Below are positions 42,042 through 51,681 of a DNA stretch of 64,000 nucleotides, one piece after another (positions within the stretch are counted from its first letter, which is position 1; each line of letters begins with the position of its first letter). Source of the stretch: Domibacillus indicus. Its GTDB lineage: Bacteria > Bacillota > Bacilli > Bacillales > Domibacillaceae. Under the pieces are notes generated by a model. The model ran no database searches. It was not told where the DNA came from and saw only the letters and a list, made by a program, of their open reading frames with translations. The stretch covers positions 23,818 to 87,817 of the forward strand of contig NZ_JAMBOO010000018.1 of NCBI RefSeq assembly GCF_023715895.1. The letters are read 5' to 3'. Made by a program: the position numbers and the translations under genes.

Positions 42042-42746
42042 CTACGACTTGGAGCGGTACAAAGTACTGACTGTTACAAATGAAAAAGCAGCCGATTCTT
42101 GATCCATTAAAAAAAGGCGCAGGGCTTCCAGCATAACTGCAGGAGCTTTTTCATAGGCACCAAAGGTATGTCCACTGTCATGCAGGGTAATGATGGCGCC
42201 ATTGGAACGGGCAAGGCGCAATTTTTGGGCCAGCTTCTCGGGAGTCATTTTTTTCTTCCAGTCTCCAGGAATAGCTGTCCACATAACCGTCTGAAAAGGC
42301 TGTGCTTTTTGCAGCGTGAACGGGTTAAAATGCCCCCAGGGCGGCCGATACAGCTCAGCGCGGTTCCCTGTAATTGCTGTAATATGGCTGGCGGCTTGTA
42401 CAAGTTCCCGTTCCAGCGCGGCTGGTGAAAGCAGCCAGCTGGATATATGGCGGTTATTATGGATCCCAACCTCATGGCCTTCTTTTTCTATTCTACGAAT
42501 CAAATCGGGATAAAGTTTCGCTTTTTCCCCAATAACAAAAAATGTAGCTTTTACATTATATTGTTTGAGCAGGTCTAATAGAAGAGGTGTATAAACGGGG
42601 TTGGGACCGTCATCAAAAGTCAGGGCAATTTCTGGGCAGTCAGGTCCTTGTTTTTTCACCCTTTTGGCATATGACCGGCCGTATACCGTCGGGAGCACTG
42701 TCCACGAAGCGGCAAGCAGAAGACCTGCAGCTAAAAGCTTTTTCAT
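42042..42746 (-). CDS. Polysaccharide deacetylase (NodB/CE4 family)
   Basis: Exported enzyme of 234 residues. The signal peptide is MKKLLAAGLLLAASWTVLPTVYG. The CE4 motifs are TFDDGPNP (metal and base aspartates), GIHNNRHISS with the histidine pair spaced H-N-N-R-H, RPPWGHFNP and LHDSGH. It removes acetyl groups from peptidoglycan or another cell-surface glycan. GGAG lies seven bases before the ATG. It shares a strand with the DedA and glycosyltransferase genes. Confidence 0.88.
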   Translation of the reverse strand: MKKLLAAGLLLAASWTVLPTVYGRSYAKRVKKQGPDCPEIALTFDDGPNPVYTPLLLDLLKQYNVKATFFVIGEKAKLYPDLIRRIEKEGHEVGIHNNRHISSWLLSPAALERELVQAASHITAITGNRAELYRPPWGHFNPFTLQKAQPFQTVMWTAIPGDWKKKMTPEKLAQKLRLARSNGAIITLHDSGHTFGAYEKAPAVMLEALRLFLMDQESAAFSFVTVSTLYRSKS

Positions 42747-42808
42747 GTGAAAACTCCATTTCCGAATATCATTTCTTTCTCATTATAATAGCCCTTTTGG
42801 GAAAACAC

Positions 42809-42835
42809 AAAAACCCGCCGGGAGGGCGGGTTTTT
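42809..42835 (-). terminator. Intrinsic terminator after the CorC-like gene
   Basis: AAAAACCCGCC / GGCGGGTTTTT with a five-base loop, three bases beyond the CorC-like stop. Confidence 0.9.
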
Positions 42836-42838
42836 GCA

Positions 42839-43744
42839 TTAGGCGTTATATGGTTCTATAACCGCAATGGATGAAGGCTCATCCCTGGTTTGTACGGCTT
42901 CCTGGTCCGGTACACGCTGAATTTCAACGTGACGGATCTGCTGATCTTCCATTTGTAAAACAGTAAATAAAAATCCACTGTGCTCGATTGATTCACCGGG
43001 CTGAATATCATATTTCTCTGTTAACATCCAGCCGCCAAGCGTGTCAACATCCTCGTCATTCATATAAATGCCGAGCAATTGAGCCGTTTCAGAAACGTGC
43101 ATTTTGCTGCTCGCGATAAAATGTAAGTCTCCAATTTGCTGAATAACGGGTGGTTCAGCTACATCAAATTCGTCATAGAGTTCGCCGACAATGATCTCAA
43201 CGATATCTTCCGCTGTTACGATACCTGATGTGCCGCCGTATTCGTTCAACAGTATCACCATTTGTGTCCGCTCTGCCTGCATTTTCGTAAGCAGTTCATG
43301 AACGGGAGTAGAGTCAATAACCCGTGTAATGGGCCGGACAAAATGTTTAATGCTTTTTGAACCGACAACCGGGTCTGACACATACTCAGCAATGACTTCT
43401 TTAAAGTTGACAAAGCCAATGATACGGTCTTTATCACCGTCCGCTACCGGATAGCGGGTATGCTTTGTTTCACGGAAAATCTTTACACAATCCCGAACTG
43501 CATCTTCCTTATCAAAATACACCATCTCTGTTCGAGGCACCATCACTTCTGTTGCTGCCCGGTCATTCAACTGTGACAGGTGATTTTCAGGATCGGTCCC
43601 CGTTAATTCAGCGAGAAGAGCGGAAGAATGCTTTCTCGAGGGGGGTTCTCCTGTTTCATTTGTTTCTTTCCGTTTTACGTAACGAATGGCTGTAAATGAC
43701 AAAGCCAAAAGGATAACAGCAATCAGCCCAATCCATATGTCCAA
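42839..43744 (-). CDS. CorC/HlyC-type CBS-domain protein with a single TM helix
   Basis: A 301-residue protein: one membrane helix (about 4-22), a CBS pair (about 65-190, with VMVPRTEMVYFDKED and the LLNEYGGTSGIVTAEDIVE signature) and a C-terminal CorC_HlyC domain (about 205-285). Usual Bacillus members (YhdP, YqhB, YugS) have a four-helix DUF21/CNNM domain and about 440 residues; that domain is missing here, as in E. coli CorC. The start is TTG 43744, after GGGAGAA. It lies downstream of mgtE on the same strand, which supports a role in Mg2+ efflux or resistance. Confidence 0.78.
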   Translation of the reverse strand: MDIWIGLIAVILLALSFTAIRYVKRKETNETGEPPSRKHSSALLAELTGTDPENHLSQLNDRAATEVMVPRTEMVYFDKEDAVRDCVKIFRETKHTRYPVADGDKDRIIGFVNFKEVIAEYVSDPVVGSKSIKHFVRPITRVIDSTPVHELLTKMQAERTQMVILLNEYGGTSGIVTAEDIVEIIVGELYDEFDVAEPPVIQQIGDLHFIASSKMHVSETAQLLGIYMNDEDVDTLGGWMLTEKYDIQPGESIEHSGFLFTVLQMEDQQIRHVEIQRVPDQEAVQTRDEPSSIAVIEPYNA

Positions 43745-43936
43745 TCAGATTTCTTCTCCCGCAAGCGGCGAAAGAAGAAGTCACCTCCTATTTAATATGA
43801 TGATCAAATTCGAAAAACCGGCAGTGTAGAAAAAGCGAGCTGCTGTCAATGTCCCATTTGATCACCCTCTTCCTATCATCCTTTTTATTAATATTATTAT
43901 AATAAGAACAGATAATTCGGTCAAACAGCGGCATTT

Positions 43937-45295
43937 TTACAAAAGATGTGTTAAAAACCAGGATGCAATCGTAAAATACGTAATAAGTGAAAAAATATCA
44001 TTAATGGTTGTGATAAGCGGACCGGATGCAACGGCCGGATCAATGTTTAGTTTATACAGCACGAGCGGAATAACCGTGCCTGACAGGGTTCCGATGATCA
44101 GTGTCAGTAAAAGAGACGATGCTACCACAAATCCAAGAATGGCGCTGCCCTGCCAGAAAAACGCAATAAAAAAAATCAAAATACTGCATACCGCGCCGAT
44201 AATCAAGCCAACGCCAAATTCGCGGCCGACCAAGGCAAGAACAGTCCGCATATCGATGTCCCGTGAAGCAAGTCCGCGCACGACAACGGCCAACGACTGC
44301 GTGCCGGTATTTCCGGTCATGCCTGAGATCATGGGCATAAAATAGGTGAGTGCTACTACTTGATTGATTGTATTTTCAAAGCCGGAAATAATGCTGCCGG
44401 ACACAAGCCCGATAAACAGGAGCAGTACAAGCCACGGCAGACGCCTGAAAGCTGCGATGCCTGCTTTTGTATCAAAATCAATCGACTTCCCGGAAGCGGA
44501 AAGCTTTTCGATGTCTTCATTTGCTTCTTGAATGACGACATCAATAATATCATCAAATGTAACAATTCCAATTAAAATGCCGGCTTCGTCCACAACCGGG
44601 ATTGCGAGAAAGTCATACCGTTCAATCAAGCGGGCAATTTCCTCCTGGTCGGTATATACATCAACGGAAATCACCCGCCCATACATGATATCGGCAATTT
44701 TCTCATGTGTATCTGCAAGAAGCATGTCCCGGTAGGAAACAACGCCAACGAGTTTTTTTTCGCCGTCAATCACATAGAGGTAATTGATCGTCTCAGCAAA
44801 CTCAGCGAACGTTTTTAATTTTTCCACCGCTTCCCGTACGGTATAAGAATGTTTAATCCAGACAAATCGGTTTGTCATAAGCCGTCCGGCTGTTTCCGGT
44901 GGATAGCTCATCATATTGTGAATGATGGTTGACTCTTCTTCTTTCATGCCAGATAAAAACTGCTCCATATTTTCTGGAGACATATCATCAAGGAGAGACG
45001 CCAAGTCATCATTGTCCATATCATCGAGTACTTTACGAGAGCGTTCTTTTCCGACTTTTTTCAGGACGGCCATCTGCTCATCGTGCTCAAGCTCCTGAAT
45101 CATATCGGTTAAGATTGGAATCGTTAAATGAAGCAAAAAACGTGTCTGGTGCTTGTTCGGAAGGTTCCGATAAATAGCCGCCATATCATAAGGATGGAGT
45201 TCATCGATCAGCTGCTGCAAATCTGTTTTCTTACCTTCTTTTAAATGCTTGATAACAAGCAGGGTCAGCTGATCCTCGGTTAAATTCGAAATCAC
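43937..45295 (-). CDS. mgtE: Magnesium transporter MgtE
   Basis: Mg2+ channel of 452 residues. The superhelical MgtE_N domain covers about 20-130, two CBS domains about 135-250 (TVREAVEKLKTFAEF; IPVVDEAGILIGIVTFDDI) and the five-helix pore about 285-452 with YFMPMISGMTGNTGTQSLAV and SGTVIPLVLYKLNIDPAVAS. I prefer GTG 45295, eight bases after GGAGG; the ATG at 45301 touches the ribosome binding site. No M-box riboswitch was recognised in the leader. Confidence 0.92.
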   Translation of the reverse strand: MISNLTEDQLTLLVIKHLKEGKKTDLQQLIDELHPYDMAAIYRNLPNKHQTRFLLHLTIPILTDMIQELEHDEQMAVLKKVGKERSRKVLDDMDNDDLASLLDDMSPENMEQFLSGMKEEESTIIHNMMSYPPETAGRLMTNRFVWIKHSYTVREAVEKLKTFAEFAETINYLYVIDGEKKLVGVVSYRDMLLADTHEKIADIMYGRVISVDVYTDQEEIARLIERYDFLAIPVVDEAGILIGIVTFDDIIDVVIQEANEDIEKLSASGKSIDFDTKAGIAAFRRLPWLVLLLFIGLVSGSIISGFENTINQVVALTYFMPMISGMTGNTGTQSLAVVVRGLASRDIDMRTVLALVGREFGVGLIIGAVCSILIFFIAFFWQGSAILGFVVASSLLLTLIIGTLSGTVIPLVLYKLNIDPAVASGPLITTINDIFSLITYFTIASWFLTHLL

Positions 45296-45487
45296 AGGCA
45301 TCCCCTCCTTTAACGTGAAATTTGAGCTGCTTCTTCAGTATAAAGTGAAACTATTTAAAAAGTAGTACTGTTTTGTAAAGTTCCTTAAAATTTACATACG
45401 CAGCGAGGCGAATTTTGATAAGATAACAGTATAGCAAAAAAAGCTGGTTTCAGCTATGCACTTTGTCATGATGTGGAGGTAAGGCGA

Positions 45488-46258
45488 TTGAAAAATCCCG
45501 GAAACGTGAAAGAGCTCATTTATATACATTTACATCCTATTAATCAGTATGTGATTTCATATGGAATTGAATTCCAGGAATTTTTGAGGTCTCTTCCGGC
45601 AACGCCGCCTCATCTGCTTTTGTTAAAACATAAGTTTGAAGGCAGCGACTTTAATATGCATACTCGTTTTGATTATATCGAAGCAGAAGAACTTCCGCGG
45701 CTGTTAAAAGAAGATGTCGGTGAGTACGGCGATTTCTGCTGGGTCGACTTCGAAGATTCGGATGGATTAAACGAAATGGAAGGGCCCGAAATTGCCGAAC
45801 TTCTTTATTTGGCGCACAGTAAAGAACATCTGCGCCGCCCCTTTTACAGCAAGCTGAATAATCGCTATGCATACTTATCACACGATGATGAATGGTTTAA
45901 TAAAACCTATTATCGAAATATGCAGGACTTTTACGGAATGCTCGGCAAGCTCATTGCCTTAAAGCTCGGGCTTTTTCGGAGTGAGCGGTCATTTTTTGCA
46001 TTAAAAAAGGGATCTGCTTTTCCACCGATACCGCCTGATATGATTGCGAGACTCAGCAGCGGAATGAAGGAAGGGATTGTTATTTCTCTTTCTAAAGCGG
46101 AGCAAAGCCGTTTTAAAGTGGAGGTACCGATGTGGATTGTTGGAGACCACACAAGCATGGACGATGTCTTTGATGATTACGTGACGAGCTTCCGAACACC
46201 GCCGAATGCCCGGCTTATATTCGATAAGAAAACACACGAATGGAGTATTTTCTCTTGA
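45488..46258 (+). CDS. Conserved-looking hypothetical protein, 256 aa
   Basis: Cytoplasmic protein of 256 residues without membrane segments or known motif. It begins with NVKELIYIHLHPINQYVISY and contains RFDYIEAEELPRLLKEDVGE, CWVDFEDSDGLNEMEGPEIA and FDDYVTSFRTPPNARLIFD. Acidic and aromatic-rich. I chose TTG 45488, seven bases after GGAGGT; a GTG at 45473 is in frame but contains that site downstream of it. It is divergent from mgtE and alone on its transcript. Confidence 0.68.
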   Translation: MKNPGNVKELIYIHLHPINQYVISYGIEFQEFLRSLPATPPHLLLLKHKFEGSDFNMHTRFDYIEAEELPRLLKEDVGEYGDFCWVDFEDSDGLNEMEGPEIAELLYLAHSKEHLRRPFYSKLNNRYAYLSHDDEWFNKTYYRNMQDFYGMLGKLIALKLGLFRSERSFFALKKGSAFPPIPPDMIARLSSGMKEGIVISLSKAEQSRFKVEVPMWIVGDHTSMDDVFDDYVTSFRTPPNARLIFDKKTHEWSIFS

Positions 46259-46288
46259 AAAGCGGATTCTCTTTTTGAGAATCCGCTT
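46257..46288 (+). terminator. Hairpin after the 256-aa gene
   Basis: GAAAAGCGGATTCTC / GAGAATCCGCTTC with loop TTTTT; the following T tract is poor. Confidence 0.6.
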
Positions 46289-46466
46289 CATTATTATGCA
46301 AAAGCTTGTTACAGATGCAAGTGCCTAAAGCAACAGGTAAAAGAGAGTTATTTCTTTTAAGCGTTTTGCATATACATAAATTGAGTATGAAGTCGGATGG
46401 AAAGATTCTGCTTATTAAATGAAAGCATGGTAGAATAAGAGAGACCGACTTTTTTGGAGGATGACT

Positions 46467-47522
46467 ATGAAAACAAAACTTGGATTGCTTTACGGGGGAA
46501 AATCAGCAGAACATAATGTGTCACTGCAAACAGCAAAAGCTGTTACAGCCGCGATCAATTTAAATAAATTTGATGTATATCCGATTTACATTTCAATAGA
46601 TGGTACCTGGACAGAAGGAGAGAAGCTTCAAGGGCCTGCTGAAACAGTAGAAGAGCTGAAACTGACTGGTAACGGTGGAACGGAGCATGTTTTATCCATG
46701 CTTGCACAAAATAAATATGATGTTGTCTTCCCTCTTTTGCATGGGCCAAATGGAGAAGACGGAACGGTGCAGGGTCTTCTTGAAGTATTAAATGTTCCGT
46801 ATGTAGGAAACGGTGTGCTTGCTTCATCGGCGGGCATGGACAAAATTATGATGAAAAATGTATTTGCTCAAGCCGGCTTAAAGCAGGTAGATTATACACA
46901 TATAACGAAAGTAAAATGGGAACAAAACAAGGAAGAGGCATGCTGCCGCATTGAAGAAAAGCTTGGCTGGCCGTGCTTTGTCAAGCCGGCTAACCTCGGT
47001 TCAAGCGTCGGGATCAGCAAATGTCAAAGCCAGGATGAGCTAATGGCGGCGATGGAAGAAGCTTTTCAATTTGACCGGAAAGTGATCATTGAAGAAGGGG
47101 TAACGGCACGCGAAATCGAAGTCGGCATCCTTGGCAATGACGAGCCGGAATGCTCGGTAATCGGAGAAATTGTACCGAAGAAGGATTTCTATGATTATAA
47201 AGCAAAGTATGAAGACGGTGATACCGGGTTGATTATTCCGGCGGACCTTACGGAAGCGCAGAAAAAAGAAATGAAGGAACTGGCCATCCGGGCATACCAG
47301 TCACTTGACTGTTCAGGCCTTGTGCGGGCGGATTTCTTCTTAACCAAAACGGGTGATTTCCTTATTAATGAAGTGAATACAATGCCGGGCTTTACACCAT
47401 TCAGCATGTTCCCGCTTCTTTGGAAAGAAGCAGGTGTGGACTATCCGCAGCTGATTGAGAAAATGATTGATCTTGGTATTGAACGACATAAAGAAAAACA
47501 ATCGATTAAATACACGGTTTAA
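46467..47522 (+). CDS. ddl: D-alanine--D-alanine ligase
   Basis: ATP-grasp enzyme of 351 residues that joins two D-alanines for peptidoglycan. [18 protein letters not shown] at the start, [34 protein letters not shown] and the metal/substrate block [19 protein letters not shown] are all present. ATG 46467 has GGAGG six bases upstream; an ATG six bases earlier is too close. It is followed after 12 bases by murF, whose substrate it makes. Confidence 0.95.
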   Translation: MKTKLGLLYGGKSAEHNVSLQTAKAVTAAINLNKFDVYPIYISIDGTWTEGEKLQGPAETVEELKLTGNGGTEHVLSMLAQNKYDVVFPLLHGPNGEDGTVQGLLEVLNVPYVGNGVLASSAGMDKIMMKNVFAQAGLKQVDYTHITKVKWEQNKEEACCRIEEKLGWPCFVKPANLGSSVGISKCQSQDELMAAMEEAFQFDRKVIIEEGVTAREIEVGILGNDEPECSVIGEIVPKKDFYDYKAKYEDGDTGLIIPADLTEAQKKEMKELAIRAYQSLDCSGLVRADFFLTKTGDFLINEVNTMPGFTPFSMFPLLWKEAGVDYPQLIEKMIDLGIERHKEKQSIKYTV

Positions 47523-47534
47523 AGGTGGGCGCTC

Positions 47535-48911
47535 ATGATTGAAAAAACAGTCGAGCAAATAACAGACATGATCAATGTCGAAAATGATGTAACAAAATGG
47601 TACAACCAGAAAATTAAAGGTGTTTCGATCGATTCCCGCAAAGTGGACGGCGGCCGCCTGTTTATCCCGTTTTCCGGAGAAAATACAGATGGGCATCAGT
47701 ACGTACGCCAGGCGATTGAAAGCGGGGCAGGTGCAGCGCTTTGGCAAAAAGACGTGCCTGGAATGCCGGAGGATTTGCCTGTATTAGTAGTAGAAGATAC
47801 ACTGCTTGCTCTGCAGCAGCTGTCAAAATCTTATCGTGATTCCCTGGAAGTAAAAGTGATTGGAGTCACTGGAAGCAACGGCAAAACGACAGTCAAGGAT
47901 ATGGCAGCTTCCGTTTTTGGAGAAAAGTACCGCGTGCAAAAAACAGAAGGCAATTACAATAATCATATCGGTCTGCCGCTTACGATGCTTTCTCTCCAAG
48001 AGAGCACTGAAATTGCGATTTTAGAAATGGGGATGAGCGGCAGAGGAGAAATTGAACTTCTCTCCAAGCTCGCTTCCCCTGATGCTGCGATTATTACTAA
48101 TATCGGTGAAGCACATTTGCAGGACTTGGGCTCGCGTGAAGCGATTGCAGATGCGAAGCTGGAAATAACGGCAGGAATGTCTGAAGACGGTACGCTTGTT
48201 TATTTAGGAGATGAGCCGCTTCTTTCAGAACGCGTAACAGAAGAAGCAGATTTCCAGACAAAAACATTCGGTATGGATAAAAGCAATGATATGCACCCAA
48301 TCTCTATTGAGCAAACAGAAAGGGGCAGCCGCTTTACCATGAATCAAGCACCTGCTCTTTCGTTTGAGCTTCCTGTTCTTGGCCAGCACAATGTAACCAA
48401 TGCGCTTGCGGCTATTTCGGCAGCGTCTTTGTTTGATGTACCATTCGAAGCTGCTGCTGAAGGCTTGAAAAAAGTCGAGCTGACTAAAATGCGCATGGAG
48501 TGGGTAGAAGGCAAAAATGGCGTAAAAATCATTAATGATGCTTATAATGCCAGTCCAACATCTGTGAAAGCGGCCGTTTCTCTTGTGGCGGATTTACCGT
48601 CAGCCTCTAAAAAAATTGTGGTGCTTGGCGATATGCTGGAGCTCGGTTTGGATGAGGAGCTGTTTCACTATCAGACAGGGCAGGCAATCGATGCGGACAA
48701 AATTGATTACGTATTCACATACGGAACACTCGGGCAGTTTATTGCCTCAGGTGCAAAAGGTTCGTTTGGCTCTGAACGTGTTTTTTCTTTCCAGGACAAA
48801 GATGAATTGGTGCAGTCCCTTCAAGGAATGCTCCAAGGCGGTGAGCTGATTCTTGTAAAAGCGTCAAGAGGCATAAAGCTTGAAGAGGTTGTGGAAAGTC
48901 TTTCACATTAA
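47535..48911 (+). CDS. murF: UDP-N-acetylmuramoyl-tripeptide--D-alanyl-D-alanine ligase
   Basis: Mur ligase of 458 residues. The N-terminal substrate domain has VSIDSRKVDGGRLFIPF, the ATPase loop is GVTGSNGKTTVKDM near residues 113-126, the central domain has EGNYNNHIGLPLTML and EMGMSGRGEIELL, and the C-terminal domain INDAYNASPTSVKAAV. It adds the D-Ala-D-Ala made by the preceding ddl gene. AAGGTGG precedes the ATG. Confidence 0.95.
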   Translation: MIEKTVEQITDMINVENDVTKWYNQKIKGVSIDSRKVDGGRLFIPFSGENTDGHQYVRQAIESGAGAALWQKDVPGMPEDLPVLVVEDTLLALQQLSKSYRDSLEVKVIGVTGSNGKTTVKDMAASVFGEKYRVQKTEGNYNNHIGLPLTMLSLQESTEIAILEMGMSGRGEIELLSKLASPDAAIITNIGEAHLQDLGSREAIADAKLEITAGMSEDGTLVYLGDEPLLSERVTEEADFQTKTFGMDKSNDMHPISIEQTERGSRFTMNQAPALSFELPVLGQHNVTNALAAISAASLFDVPFEAAAEGLKKVELTKMRMEWVEGKNGVKIINDAYNASPTSVKAAVSLVADLPSASKKIVVLGDMLELGLDEELFHYQTGQAIDADKIDYVFTYGTLGQFIASGAKGSFGSERVFSFQDKDELVQSLQGMLQGGELILVKASRGIKLEEVVESLSH

Positions 48912-48929
48912 AAAAGGCGGTGGATCATC

Positions 48930-49616
48930 ATGAACGGATGCTTATGCATTCATGGCTTCACTGGTTCCCCATATGAAGTACAGCCGCTTGCTGATTATTT
49001 GCGTACCCATACGGATTGGAAAATTGCCGTGCCCGTTTTGCCGGGGCACGGCGAAACACTGTCCTTGAAAAAAGTTTCCTGTAATGAGTGGCTTGACTGT
49101 GCAGAAGCAGCACTGCTGGAGCTTCTAGAGGAATGCGAGACGGTTTACTTGATCGGTTTTTCGATGGGAGGGCTGATCGCGGCTTACTTAGCGGCCCGTT
49201 ATCCGGTGCGGAAGCTGGTGATGCTCAGTGCAGCGGCTAAATATTTGAACCCGGCCCAGGCTAAGCAGGATATTCGGGTGATGTTCCAGGATTTACGAGA
49301 GAAAAAACTTCATGAAAATGAATTGTTTTTAAGGTACCGGGAGAAGCTGTTAATGACTCCGCCAAGTGCAGCACGTCAGTTTCAAAAGGTAGTCGGGCTT
49401 GCGAGGCCGTCCTTAAGGAAAATTAATATTCCGGTATTTATCGCGCAGGGAACAGCAGATGGAATTGTGCCTGTTAAAAGTGCTGCGTATATTTACCGCC
49501 GCCTTTCCTCGGCTGAACGGCATTTGTACTACTCACCTGGCGCGAAGCATTTAATTTGCCATACAGGAAATACAGAAGAGCTTTTCAAGAAAGTCTTTAC
49601 TTTTCTTTCCGGATAA
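48930..49616 (+). CDS. Alpha/beta-hydrolase carboxylesterase
   Basis: Serine hydrolase of 228 residues, similar in length to the Est30-type carboxylesterases of Geobacillus. HGFTGSPYEVQPLADYL carries the oxyanion region, GFSMGG near residues 75-80 the nucleophile, TADGIVPV the acid and GAKHLI the histidine. AAAGGCGGTGG precedes the ATG. It directly follows murF in B. subtilis-like order with a 18-base gap, probably in the same transcript. Confidence 0.85.
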   Translation: MNGCLCIHGFTGSPYEVQPLADYLRTHTDWKIAVPVLPGHGETLSLKKVSCNEWLDCAEAALLELLEECETVYLIGFSMGGLIAAYLAARYPVRKLVMLSAAAKYLNPAQAKQDIRVMFQDLREKKLHENELFLRYREKLLMTPPSAARQFQKVVGLARPSLRKINIPVFIAQGTADGIVPVKSAAYIYRRLSSAERHLYYSPGAKHLICHTGNTEELFKKVFTFLSG

Positions 49617-49638
49617 CGTAAAGTTATACAAATGCGCA

Positions 49639-49667
49639 TTGAAAATTCGGACGTGAAATGATAAGAT
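49639..49667 (+). promoter_or_regulatory. Sigma-A promoter of cshA
   Basis: TTGAAA (49639-49644), 17-base spacer, TAAGAT (49662-49667), leaving an untranslated leader of about 80 bases before the TTG start. Confidence 0.6.
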
Positions 49668-49752
49668 GGAAAAGACATGTTGCTCTTCGCATAAATGTAG
49701 AAGGGTATTTTTTTGTGCGGATGGCAGTTTAACATAGAAGGAGAAGAAACTA

Positions 49753-51219
49753 TTGACAAAATTTAAAGATTTAAATTTAAGCGAAGCAACGCTGAAAGCA
49801 ATTGACAAAATGGGCTTTGAAGAGGCGACGCCAATTCAGTCTGAAACGATTCCTTTAGGCTTAACTGGAAAAGACATCATCGGACAGGCACAAACAGGAA
49901 CGGGTAAAACAACAGCGTTTGGTATCCCGATGGTGGAAAAAATTGATACGAAAAATGAAGCAATCCAAGGGTTGATTATTGCACCGACACGCGAGCTTGC
50001 GATTCAGGTTTCAGAAGAACTTTATCGAATCGGCAGCGGCAAACGTGTCCGCGTGCTGGCTGTTTATGGCGGACAGGACATTCAACGCCAAATTCGCGCG
50101 CTTAAACAACGCCCGCATATTATCGTTGGAACACCGGGACGTATTCTAGACCATATTAACCGCCGTACATTAAAACTTGAAAATCTTGAAACGCTTGTGC
50201 TTGACGAAGCAGATGAAATGTTGAACATGGGCTTTATTCAGGACATTGAATCAATTCTTTCAAATGTTCCTGCAGAGCGCCAGACACTTCTTTTCTCAGC
50301 AACAATGCCAGGACCAATCCGGGCGATCGCGGAACGCTTTATGAAAGATCCAGAAATGATCAAAGTAAAAGCGAAGGAAATGACAGTTTCTAACATTGAC
50401 CAGTATTACGTGAAAGTACCGCAGCGTGAAAAATTCGACGTTCTTGCCCGTTTGATGGATTCTCATTCACCTGAGCTTGCAATCATCTTTGGCCGTACAA
50501 AGCGCCGTGTTGATGAGTTGGCAAATGCACTTAGCCTGCGCGGCTATCAGGCGGAAGGTATTCATGGTGACTTGACACAAGCAAAGCGTTTAACGGTATT
50601 AAACCGTTTTAAAGCAGGAAAAATCGATGTGCTGGTAGCAACAGACGTTGCGGCGCGCGGTCTTGATATTTCTGGCGTTACACACGTTTATAACTATGAT
50701 ATTCCACAGGACCCTGAAAGCTATGTTCACCGTATCGGCCGTACAGGACGTGCTGGTAAAGAAGGTATGGCGATTACGCTGGTTGACCCACGTGAAATGA
50801 GCTATCTTCGTGAAGTGGAACGTACAACGAAAAAACGCATGAACCCAATGGAGGCTCCATCTTGGGATGATGCGCTTAGCGGTCTGCAGCAAGCGGCTGT
50901 TACAGAGCTTGAAGAAGCGATTGCTAAAAATGAATGGGCAGAATACCGCTCATTCGCAAAGGAAATGCTTGACCAATACGGTGCAGAAGATGTTGTAGCG
51001 GCGGCATTAAAACTTATTACAAAAGAGCCGGATCGTACACCGGTTCATATTACAAATGAAGCGGCACTTCCACAAAAACGTGACAAGTTCCGCAGCAAAA
51101 ACTCAGGCGGATACCGCAAATCTGGCGGAGGTGGACGCCAGGGCGGCGGACGCTCTTACGGAAACCGTGACCGCAAAGGCGGATCAGGCAGCGGGCGCCG
51201 TAAATATTCATCTAACTAA
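49753..51219 (+). CDS. cshA: DEAD-box RNA helicase CshA
   Basis: ATP-dependent RNA helicase of 488 residues linked to the RNA degradosome, ribosome assembly and cold growth. Motifs: Q motif ([13 protein letters not shown]), [52 protein letters not shown] and [10 protein letters not shown]. The C-terminal tail is Gly/Arg/Ser-rich ([34 protein letters not shown]). TTG start after AAGGAGAAG. The adjacent acpS-ydcC-alr order matches B. subtilis, but ydbS, ydbT and ydcA, which lie between there, are absent. Confidence 0.95.
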   Translation: MTKFKDLNLSEATLKAIDKMGFEEATPIQSETIPLGLTGKDIIGQAQTGTGKTTAFGIPMVEKIDTKNEAIQGLIIAPTRELAIQVSEELYRIGSGKRVRVLAVYGGQDIQRQIRALKQRPHIIVGTPGRILDHINRRTLKLENLETLVLDEADEMLNMGFIQDIESILSNVPAERQTLLFSATMPGPIRAIAERFMKDPEMIKVKAKEMTVSNIDQYYVKVPQREKFDVLARLMDSHSPELAIIFGRTKRRVDELANALSLRGYQAEGIHGDLTQAKRLTVLNRFKAGKIDVLVATDVAARGLDISGVTHVYNYDIPQDPESYVHRIGRTGRAGKEGMAITLVDPREMSYLREVERTTKKRMNPMEAPSWDDALSGLQQAAVTELEEAIAKNEWAEYRSFAKEMLDQYGAEDVVAAALKLITKEPDRTPVHITNEAALPQKRDKFRSKNSGGYRKSGGGGRQGGGRSYGNRDRKGGSGSGRRKYSSN

Positions 51220-51232
51220 TCAATGATCGACG

Positions 51233-51268
51233 AAAGCCGTTCCGGAAGCCCGGAACGGCTTTTTTTTA
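51233..51268 (+). terminator. Intrinsic terminator after cshA
   Basis: AAAGCCGTTCCGG / CCGGAACGGCTTT with a four-base loop and eight or more T residues. Confidence 0.92.
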
Positions 51269-51284
51269 AGAAAGGATGGCTGTT

Positions 51285-51635
51285 ATGATTAAGGGCATTG
51301 GGATGGATATTGTTGAAATTGACCGGATCAAACGGCTGATTGATCGACAGCCGAAATTTTTAGAGAGGGTGCTGACACCGGCGGAGCTCAATTCCTATCT
51401 CCAAAAAAAGGGCACGCGCCGCTTTGAATATGCAGCCGGGCGCTTTGCGGTTAAAGAAGCATTCTCAAAAGCGGCAGGGACAGGCATTGGCGGGGAGCTG
51501 TCGTTTCAGGATATTGAAGTAGGTACAGATGAGAAAGGTAAGCCGATTCTCATCCAGCCGTACAGTGAAGGCGTTCATGTCACGATTACCCATAGCCAGC
51601 ATTATGCCGCAGCAGTTGTGATCATTGAATCATAA
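51285..51635 (+). CDS. acpS: Holo-[acyl-carrier-protein] synthase
   Basis: Phosphopantetheinyl transferase of 116 residues that activates ACP. IKGIGMDIVEIDRIKRLI at the N-terminus contains the Mg-binding aspartate; FAVKEAFSKAAGTGIG holds the WxxKEA-like second motif; VTITHSQHYAAAVVI closes the fold. ATG 51285 was chosen over ATG 51276 because AAAGG lies nine bases before it. Confidence 0.93.
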   Translation: MIKGIGMDIVEIDRIKRLIDRQPKFLERVLTPAELNSYLQKKGTRRFEYAAGRFAVKEAFSKAAGTGIGGELSFQDIEVGTDEKGKPILIQPYSEGVHVTITHSQHYAAAVVIIES

Positions 51636-51681
51636 TTGTACAGGCCTCCTCATATAGTGCTAGTGAGGAAGGGGTGCGGGG

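Noticed and set aside
45296..45487. M-box (Mg2+) riboswitch upstream of mgtE
   Set aside because: Expected from B. subtilis, but none of its conserved core was found in the 190-base divergent region.
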